A DNA stretch of 10,325 nucleotides from Acidobacteriota bacterium (GTDB lineage: Bacteria; Acidobacteriota; UBA6911; RPQK01; JADFOI01): the NCBI GenBank assembly GCA_027295745.1, contig JAPUKI010000007.1:1-10325 (forward strand), written 5' to 3'. Both the position numbers and the translations under genes were made by a program. Under the pieces are notes generated by a model. That model worked only from the letters and a program-made list of their open reading frames with translations, searched no databases and was not told the DNA's origin. Shown piece by piece: positions 5,461-10,325 of this stretch. Position 1 is the first letter of the stretch. Each line of letters begins with the position of its first letter.

Positions 5461-5730
5461 GTGCTCCCTTTCATCGATACGGTGATATTTGCGGAGGGGG
5501 TTTGTGAGGCGAGGTCGAGAAGCGAGAAGGAGGCGATGTCGGGACATCGTCGACGACGAGCGACCAAGAGATCGACCACAACCCCCCTCCGCCCAAAGGG
5601 TTGTGGCGCTGTGCCCCCATCTTCTTCGTTGCTCCTCCTCGCCGATATCCCGTATCGACTCGTCGGAGCGCCTTGAATCCGGGGGATCAGCGCCGCCAAC
5701 AAACATCGCCGTATTTATGGAAGTGAGCAC
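5461..5730. repeat. 270-bp foldback (MITE-like) element, copy 2
   Basis: This is a second copy of the element at 2449-2718, in the same orientation and of identical length, roughly 75-80% identical by eye with only two single-base indels. Its terminal inverted repeats (5461-5491 and 5700-5730) match at 25 of 31 positions and start GTGCTCCC. The central stem CCACAACCC/GGGTTGTGG (5576-5584 with 5598-5606) is a perfect 9 bp around a 13-nt loop that matches copy 1 at 11 of 13 bases. An 18-base run (5629-5646) is identical to 2616-2633. It fills most of the 334-bp gap before the LysR-type gene and ends 21 bp before its ATG. A C8 tract (5447-5454) precedes it; otherwise I see nothing in the remaining gap. 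Confidence 0.85.
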
Positions 5731-5751
5731 ATATCGTACAATCAAACGGAA

Positions 5752-6663
5752 ATGCGACTGGATCTGCGACTCCTGGAGGTTTTTTGTAAGGTCTATGAGG
5801 AGAGAAGTTTCTCACGAGCAGCTGAGAATCTATGGATCTCGCAACCCACAGTCAGCGGCCATATCAAGAATCTTGAAGAGGCTCTGGAAGTCAGACTCTT
5901 CGAGCGGCTTCCTCGTGAAGTGGTTCCCACCCAGGCGGCAAGGATTCTTTACCGACATGGAGAGGTGATCCTGAAACAGCGGGAAGTGGCCTTGCAGGAA
6001 TTGATGGCATACCTCAACCGGCTGGAAGGATCCCTCACGGTGGCGGCCAGTACCATTCCAGGAGAATATCTCCTTCCACAGGTGCTGGTGGCTTTTAACG
6101 CTCAGTTTCCCAGAGTGGAGGTGAAGCTCACTATCTCCGACTCCAAAGAGGTGTGTGATCAGGTTGCTAAGGGAAGGGCTGAAATAGGCTGTTCCGGGGC
6201 TCAACTGGAGCGATTGGGACTGGAGTATCACCACTTTGCCTCCGACAAGCTGGCCCTGGTCGTTCCCAATAACTCCAGGTGGCGCAAGGTGGCACGGATT
6301 TCCATGGAAGACCTACGTCGCGAGCCATTTTTGGCCAGAGAATCCGGCTCTGGAACCCGTATCAGCTTCGAAGAGCAGCTTGGCCATAGCCTGGACCGGT
6401 TTAATATCCAGGCTGTCCTCAGTTCCACGAATGCGGTGAAAGAGGGAGTGAAGGCGGGGCTTGGGATCTCCGTGCTCTCGCTTCTGGCCGTTCAGACGGA
6501 GCTCGCCAAGGGCGTCCTGAAAACAGTGAGAATCGAAAATCTCCAGCCGCTTCGTCGCGACTTTTTCGCGGTTGTGAACAAAAGATTCACTCTCTCACCG
6601 ATTGCGCAAAGTTTTCTGGAATTTTTGCAGGGTCGAGCTGAAGAATTAGACCTCAGCGCCTGA
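5752..6663 (+). CDS. LysR-type transcriptional regulator
   Basis: The 303-residue regulator has an N-terminal winged HTH (about 1-60, with FSRAAENLWISQPTVSGHIK and the ALEVRLFER turn). A linker helix follows, then a periplasmic-binding-protein-like effector domain from about 90 (GEYLLPQVLVAFNAQFP). The architecture and effector-domain wording resemble CysB/CysL-type regulators and the group labelled selenium-metabolism-associated LysR regulators in sequence collections; the latter is recalled, not searched. The ATG at 5752 places the HTH correctly, but the only Shine-Dalgarno-like sequence is a poor CGGA directly before it. It precedes the ABC transporter genes in the same direction with a 94-bp gap, so it probably controls them in response to the transported ligand or a sulfur/selenium metabolite. 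The family is certain; the ligand is inferred. Confidence 0.93.
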   Translation: MRLDLRLLEVFCKVYEERSFSRAAENLWISQPTVSGHIKNLEEALEVRLFERLPREVVPTQAARILYRHGEVILKQREVALQELMAYLNRLEGSLTVAASTIPGEYLLPQVLVAFNAQFPRVEVKLTISDSKEVCDQVAKGRAEIGCSGAQLERLGLEYHHFASDKLALVVPNNSRWRKVARISMEDLRREPFLARESGSGTRISFEEQLGHSLDRFNIQAVLSSTNAVKEGVKAGLGISVLSLLAVQTELAKGVLKTVRIENLQPLRRDFFAVVNKRFTLSPIAQSFLEFLQGRAEELDLSA

Positions 6664-6757
6664 AGAAGCCCCCCCCTTTATTTTCTGATTACTTCGGCCA
6701 TTTCCCATCGGAATTACCTATTGGAAAAATGCTGCGGCTATCCGTTAGGCTGTCCAG

Positions 6758-7639
6758 ATGTGTACCATACGGTCACTGGCAATCATCACGATCGCCTCAG
6801 CTCTGTTCTGCAACTGTGGTAGAACAGAGCCAGAGGGTCTGGAAACTCTTCGCTTTACCGCCATTCCCGACCAGACCAGCACGGAACTTCAGGAAAAATT
6901 CCAGCCGCTGGCAGAATATCTGGGCCGCCAGTTGGGAGTCCCCTTCCAGTTCGTAGCTGCTCGCGACTACCCGGGCTCGGTGGAGATGTTTAAGAACGCA
7001 GACGTCCTGCTGGCCTGGTTTGGCGGGCTCACCGGAGTCCAGGCCCGCCAATCCGTTCCCGGCGCCCGAGCCATCGCTCAGGGAGAAGTTGATCGCAAAT
7101 ATTACTCTTTCCTGATTGCTCATCAGGACACCGGACTGGAGCGTTCAGAGGAATTTCCTCTAGCAATAGCCGATCTTCGTTTCACTTTTGGATCGCGTAG
7201 TTCCACTTCAGGCCGGATGATGCCGGAATACTTTATCCGTCAACACACGGCTCAGTCACCTCTGGAGTTCTTCAAGCACCCGGTCGGCTTCTCGGGCAGC
7301 CACGACAAGACCGCCGAGCTGGTCGAAAGTGGTCAGTATCAGGTGGGGGCCATTAACTACAAAGTTTATGAGCAGCGGGTGGAGTCAGGAAAGACTGACC
7401 CGAAAATCTGTCGAATCATCTGGCAGACTCCCCCCTACGCCGACTACAACTGGACGGCTCATCCTGACCTGGAGAAAAAATTTGGACAGGGCTTCACCGA
7501 TCGTCTTCAGCAGGTCCTCATCAGTATCGATGATCCCAGCTTGCTGGCCGCTCTGCCTCGAACCCGTCTCATTTCAGCTCGAAACGAGGAATTTAACGCT
7601 ATTCGCCAGGTTGCTGAAGAGCTGGGAATGGTGCGTTAG
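6758..7639 (+). CDS. PhnD-type substrate-binding protein, putative selenate ABC transporter
   Basis: The 293-residue periplasmic binding protein has an N-terminal hydrophobic signal (about 4-18), cysteines at 18 and 20, and a PhnD-like fold. From memory, FTAIPDQTSTELQEKFQPL, DVLLAWFGGLTGVQARQ, TFGSRSSTSGRMMPEYFI and VGFSGSHDKTAELVESG match the family annotated as putative selenate ABC transporter substrate-binding protein much better than authentic phosphonate-binding PhnD. It would deliver the ligand to the permeases encoded downstream. ATG 6758 is the only plausible start, since a TAG lies in frame just upstream at 6746-6748; the Shine-Dalgarno is weak. Its TAG stop directly abuts the ATPase start codon. 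A canonical lipobox is missing, so it may be a lipoprotein with an unusual site or a soluble protein. The binding-protein fold is certain; selenate is a family-name inference. Confidence 0.9.
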   Translation: MCTIRSLAIITIASALFCNCGRTEPEGLETLRFTAIPDQTSTELQEKFQPLAEYLGRQLGVPFQFVAARDYPGSVEMFKNADVLLAWFGGLTGVQARQSVPGARAIAQGEVDRKYYSFLIAHQDTGLERSEEFPLAIADLRFTFGSRSSTSGRMMPEYFIRQHTAQSPLEFFKHPVGFSGSHDKTAELVESGQYQVGAINYKVYEQRVESGKTDPKICRIIWQTPPYADYNWTAHPDLEKKFGQGFTDRLQQVLISIDDPSLLAALPRTRLISARNEEFNAIRQVAEELGMVR

Positions 7640-8398
7640 ATGTGGGGAGCCAGCTTTTCTCTTCAAAAGACCTCTGTGGTTTTTGGAACAACCGTGGCTT
7701 TGGACTCGGTCGAACTGGAAATTGCTTCCGGTGAAGCGGTGGCCTTTGTGGGCTTGAGCGGAGCCGGGAAGACCACCTTGCTCAGCCTTCTCAACGGGAC
7801 AGTGAGGCCTACGGAAGGACTTGTCCAGGTCGATGGTCGAACCTTGGCCCAGCTGTCCTTCAAGGAACTCCGGCAAGTCCGTGCGGGTATTGGCTTTGTC
7901 CATCAGGATCTGAGTCTCGTTCCCAACCTGCGTGTTCTTCATAACGTGTTGGCGGGTCGCTTGGGGAGGCTTTCCTTTCTGGGTGGTGTGCGAGCCTTCT
8001 TGTTCCCCCCACGAGCTTACGTTCATCAGATCTATGAGATTCTGGAGCGGGTTGGAATACCGGAGAAGATTTACGAGCGCACTGATAGACTTTCAGGAGG
8101 TCAGCGCCAGCGGGTGGCCATCGCTCGCGCCCTCTTTCAGCAACCCCAGGGGCTTTTAGCGGACGAGCCGGTTTCCAGTGTGGACCCGGCTCGCGCTCGC
8201 TCCGCCGTGGCGCTTTTGACCGACATCTCACGGGAGCAGGGACTCACGCTCTGTGTCAGCCTGCACAATCTTCACCTGGCTCGGGAGTTCTTTCCACGCC
8301 TAGTCGGATTGAGAGCAGGACGGGTGGTGTTCGATCGCGCCACCCATCTCGTGGAGGAAAGTGAATTTAAAGCTCTTTATGACTTGAATGGTGCTTAA
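7640..8398 (+). CDS. ABC transporter ATP-binding protein, PhnC-type
   Basis: The 252-residue cytoplasmic ATPase has every ABC motif: Walker A GLSGAGKTT (38-46), Q-loop Q89, signature LSGGQ (151-155), Walker B LLADE (172-176), D-loop SVDP (180-183) and switch H209. Length and the style of the signature and Walker B regions fit the phosphonate/PhnC subgroup. It energises uptake with the binding protein before it and the two permeases after it. Its ATG follows the previous stop with no gap, so translational coupling is likely. No lesion is visible. The ATPase call is certain; the substrate follows from the binding protein only. Confidence 0.95.
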   Translation: MWGASFSLQKTSVVFGTTVALDSVELEIASGEAVAFVGLSGAGKTTLLSLLNGTVRPTEGLVQVDGRTLAQLSFKELRQVRAGIGFVHQDLSLVPNLRVLHNVLAGRLGRLSFLGGVRAFLFPPRAYVHQIYEILERVGIPEKIYERTDRLSGGQRQRVAIARALFQQPQGLLADEPVSSVDPARARSAVALLTDISREQGLTLCVSLHNLHLAREFFPRLVGLRAGRVVFDRATHLVEESEFKALYDLNGA

Positions 8399-8417
8399 TA
8401 TCTACTAATAAGATATT
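8397..8417 (+). terminator. Weak AT-rich hairpin between ATPase and permease genes
   Basis: AATATCT (8397-8403) and AGATATT (8411-8417) form a perfect 7-bp stem with a 7-nt loop, followed by TTTAT. It overlaps the ATPase stop codon. The stem has only one G-C pair, so it would be at most a leaky attenuator or an RNA-processing site within the operon. Confidence 0.25.
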
Positions 8418-8458
8418 TTTATACAATACAACAGCAGGTTTGAGAGAAGGGAAGAGAA

Positions 8459-9355
8459 GTGCAGAGCAGACAAACTGTGGGTCTGGTCCTTTTCCGCAAC
8501 GGTCTGGGAATGCGCAGGATTCTCATCCTGGGTATCCTGGTGGCGGGAATCTGGGCTTTCAGCGAACTGCAGCTGAAGCCGGCCAATCTGGTTCCCACCC
8601 CGGGGGGAGTGCGGATAGCCGGGGAGTTTTTCAGCCGGGCCCTCAGCCCAGCCATCAGTTATGAAGCCGATTTTGTTCCCAGGGATACCCCGCCTCTGCT
8701 CTGGAAGGCACTCCAAGCTGCCGCTACCACGGTTGTCTTCGCTTCAGCTGCCATGAGCCTGGCCCTGGTCTGGGGATTGATTTTGGGATTTCTGGCCTCC
8801 ACTGCCTGGTGGATCGGGGATCCGGTGGGTGGCCCGGGTCCTGTGGGGCTTTTCTTGCGCCGCAGCGTGGCCCCTATGGTCTATGGAGGAACTCGGGTCT
8901 TGATTGCCTGCATGCGTTCCATTCACGAGCTCATTTGGGCAGTCCTCTTTCTGGCCGCCTTTGGGCTCAGTCACCTGAGCGCCGCCCTGGCGATTGCCAT
9001 CCCTTTTGGGGGGACACTGGCCAAGATTTTCTCGGAGATGATCGACGAGGCTCCACGGGATGTTGCCCACGCCCTGCGCGGCAGCGGAGCTTCTTCACCA
9101 CACGTGTACCTGCTTGGTTTACTGCCGCGAGCTCTGCCCGACATGACTGCCTATGCCTTCTACCGTTTCGAGTGCGCTCTTCGCTCCTCAGCAATCCTGG
9201 GCTTCTTTGGCTATCCGACGCTGGGCTTTTACATTGCCGCCTCTTTTGAAAATCTCCACTACGGTGAAGTCTGGACCTACCTGTACACACTTTTCTTTTT
9301 GGTGACGTTGGTGGATTGGTGGAGCGGCGCTCTCAGAAGGAGATTCGTGGCATGA
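8459..9355 (+). CDS. ABC transporter permease, PhnE-type (first subunit)
   Basis: The 298-residue integral membrane protein has one N-terminal transmembrane helix (about 20-37) and further hydrophobic segments from about 85 to the C-terminus. An EAA-type coupling loop (EMIDEAPRDVAHALRGSGAS, near 195-215) followed by a proline-containing LLPRALPD segment is typical of binding-protein-dependent permeases. It forms half of the transport channel with the next gene's product. The start is GTG at 8459, backed by AAGGGA (8447-8452) six nt upstream; an ATG at 8510 would cut 17 residues but lacks a good site. The stop overlaps the next start as ATGA. The gene is separated from the ATPase by 60 AT-rich bases, the loosest junction after the binding protein. 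The permease call is certain. Confidence 0.92.
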   Translation: MQSRQTVGLVLFRNGLGMRRILILGILVAGIWAFSELQLKPANLVPTPGGVRIAGEFFSRALSPAISYEADFVPRDTPPLLWKALQAAATTVVFASAAMSLALVWGLILGFLASTAWWIGDPVGGPGPVGLFLRRSVAPMVYGGTRVLIACMRSIHELIWAVLFLAAFGLSHLSAALAIAIPFGGTLAKIFSEMIDEAPRDVAHALRGSGASSPHVYLLGLLPRALPDMTAYAFYRFECALRSSAILGFFGYPTLGFYIAASFENLHYGEVWTYLYTLFFLVTLVDWWSGALRRRFVA

Positions 9356-10287
9356 TGGATCCAGAGCTGAAGCTTCGCTACCTGCGCAGCCGGCGTCCCC
9401 GCAGCAGGTTTGCCCACTGGAGCGGCCTTTTGCTCCTGGCAGTGATGATCGGCTCCTGGTTTGTGGGGGACTTTCAGCTGGAGGATTTTCTCTCCCAGCG
9501 GCGGCTGCAAAACCTTGGCCGGTTCCTGAACGAACTCGTCCCCTATCCGCTTCAAGGGGAAGATTTTGATCTGGGAATTGCCTTTCAGTGGGCTGGAGAA
9601 GTTTTGGCCGAAAGGGGCTGGTCAGCCACCGTTGTGACTCTGGCCATTTCTGTGGCCGCCATTGTGCTGGCGGGCTTTGGAGGAGTCCTCTTCTCCCTTC
9701 CCGCTGCTCGAAACTTCACTTCGCCGGAGCCCTTTCTCTCCTCGCTGCAGAGTCCCCACCGGGCCTGGGGGTTTCTCTGGCCCTCGTTGGTGTGGATCAC
9801 CCGGGCCTTCCTCATCTTTGCGCGGGCCATACCCGAATATCTTTGGGTTTTTCTTCTGCTGGCGGTTCTGGGACCAACGGCATGGCCTGCTGTGCTGGCT
9901 TTGGCACTGCACAATCTGGGTATACTGGGGAAGTTAGGAGCCGAGGTCGTGGAGAACACCGAATCCGCTCCCCTCTCCGCTCTCCGGGGTCTGGGTGCCT
10001 CCCACCTCCAGATCGCTGTGACGGGCCTCTTTCCTCTCACATTTTCCCGCTTTCTTCTCTTTTTCTTTTACCGCTGGGAGACATGCGTGAGGGAAGCCAC
10101 GGTGCTGGGAATGCTGGGAATTGTTTCCCTGGGCTACTGGATCCAGGATGCGCGGGCACGCACTCACTACGATGAAATGTTTTTCCTGGTGCTTCTGGGC
10201 GCAGTTCTGGTGTTGATGGGAGATCTGCTCTCTGCTCTGGCCCGCGAAGCAGTGCGCCGATTCTCCTCGGGAGATGAGGGGAGATGA
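9352..10287 (+). CDS. ABC transporter permease, PhnE-type (second subunit)
   Basis: The 311-residue membrane protein is related to the preceding permease. It has an N-terminal helix (about 22-39), a long linker and several transmembrane helices from about 90 on. An EAA-like loop (EVVENTESAPLSALRGLGAS, near 200-220) is followed by a LFPLTFSRF segment. With the first permease it should form a heterodimeric channel. ATG 9352 is chosen because AAGGAGA (9337-9343) lies 8 nt upstream and the codon overlaps the previous stop (ATGA); a GTG at 9316 in the same frame would overlap far into the preceding gene. The C-terminus is encoded by a tandem 10-bp duplication that also creates the stop codon. It is the last gene of the cassette. 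Confidence 0.92.
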   Translation: MMDPELKLRYLRSRRPRSRFAHWSGLLLLAVMIGSWFVGDFQLEDFLSQRRLQNLGRFLNELVPYPLQGEDFDLGIAFQWAGEVLAERGWSATVVTLAISVAAIVLAGFGGVLFSLPAARNFTSPEPFLSSLQSPHRAWGFLWPSLVWITRAFLIFARAIPEYLWVFLLLAVLGPTAWPAVLALALHNLGILGKLGAEVVENTESAPLSALRGLGASHLQIAVTGLFPLTFSRFLLFFFYRWETCVREATVLGMLGIVSLGYWIQDARARTHYDEMFFLVLLGAVLVLMGDLLSALAREAVRRFSSGDEGR

Positions 10288-10289
10288 GG

Positions 10290-10325
10290 GACAGGCCCAA
10301 GAATTCTCCGCATTCGGGGCCTGTC
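10290..10325 (+). terminator. Probable operon terminator hairpin (cut by window edge)
   Basis: GACAGGCCC (10290-10298) and GGGCCTGTC (10317-10325) form a perfect 9-bp GC-rich stem with an 18-nt loop, starting three bases after the last permease stop codon. A terminal T-run cannot be checked because the window ends at the base of the stem. Position right after the operon favours a terminator; a REP-type palindrome is the alternative. Confidence 0.5.

Noticed and set aside
5489..5968. Plus-strand open frame through copy 2 into the LysR gene
   Set aside because: It is in a different frame from the LysR-type protein and reads the palindrome as arginine-rich peptide, so it is best explained as composition of the repeat.
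6664..6757. Possible riboswitch or LysR operator in the gap before the binding protein
   Set aside because: Only short dyads such as TTCC-CATC-GGAA are present; no convincing T-N11-A site, known riboswitch core or clear promoter could be identified.
7574..8026. Minus-strand open frame opposite the binding protein/ATPase junction
   Set aside because: It is antisense to two strongly conserved genes and has no recognisable domain.
6758..10287. Naming the transporter phnDCE (phosphonate)
   Set aside because: Fold families match, but the binding-protein wording fits the putative selenate group better and no C-P lyase or phosphonatase gene is nearby.
1..10325. CRISPR arrays, tRNA or rRNA genes, transposase genes
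   Set aside because: No regularly spaced short direct repeats, tRNA-like cloverleaf or transposase motifs were seen on either strand.

Overview
The window (about 10.3 kb, moderately GC-rich) looks like a chromosomal segment of a Gram-negative-type (diderm) bacterium outside the well-studied enterics. The evidence is several signal peptides, a periplasmic Spy/CpxP-like protein and an envelope M48 protease. The tail of the upstream gene and the gene mix would fit Acidobacteriota or a similar soil or sediment phylum, but that placement is inference. No rRNA, tRNA, CRISPR array, phage gene or transposase gene was seen.

Left block (1-5417) is an envelope-stress module. After the 3' end of an unidentified plus-strand gene and two REP-like hairpins, a minus-strand pair encodes a Spy/CpxP-like periplasmic protein (1754-2230) and, 48 bp downstream, a coiled-coil M48 metalloprotease (296-1705). 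Divergent from them run an OmpR-type response regulator (2726-3445), a CpxA-type histidine kinase (3475-4854) and a small secreted protein of unknown function (4932-5417). This repeats the enterobacterial cpxP <- -> cpxRA layout. The divergent intergenic region carries a perfect GTAAA-N5-GTAAA, the classical CpxR box. It sits inside a run of four half-sites spaced 11, 11 and 10 bp, and a near-match box lies on the opposite strand. The sequence therefore argues for an autoregulated Cpx-like circuit.

Two diverged copies of one unnamed 270-bp foldback element (2449-2718 and 5461-5730) lie just upstream of two regulator genes, the response regulator and a LysR-type regulator. Each is a long imperfect palindrome with 31-bp terminal inverted repeats and a conserved 13-nt central loop. 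Three arm positions have changed in a compensatory way between copies. The right terminal repeat of copy 1 supplies the apparent Shine-Dalgarno of the response-regulator gene, and its left repeat could pair with that Shine-Dalgarno. These elements are the best candidate for something undescribed here.

Right block (5752-10287) is a transport cassette on the plus strand: a LysR regulator, a PhnD-type substrate-binding protein closest in recalled sequence to the family named 'putative selenate ABC transporter substrate-binding protein', a PhnC-type ATPase and two PhnE-type permeases. Several gene junctions are tight (TAG directly followed by ATG; an ATGA overlap). A 9-bp hairpin at the very end of the window probably terminates the operon. 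The likely job is uptake of a small oxyanion or phosphonate-like ligand; selenate is the leading hypothesis but is not proven by sequence.
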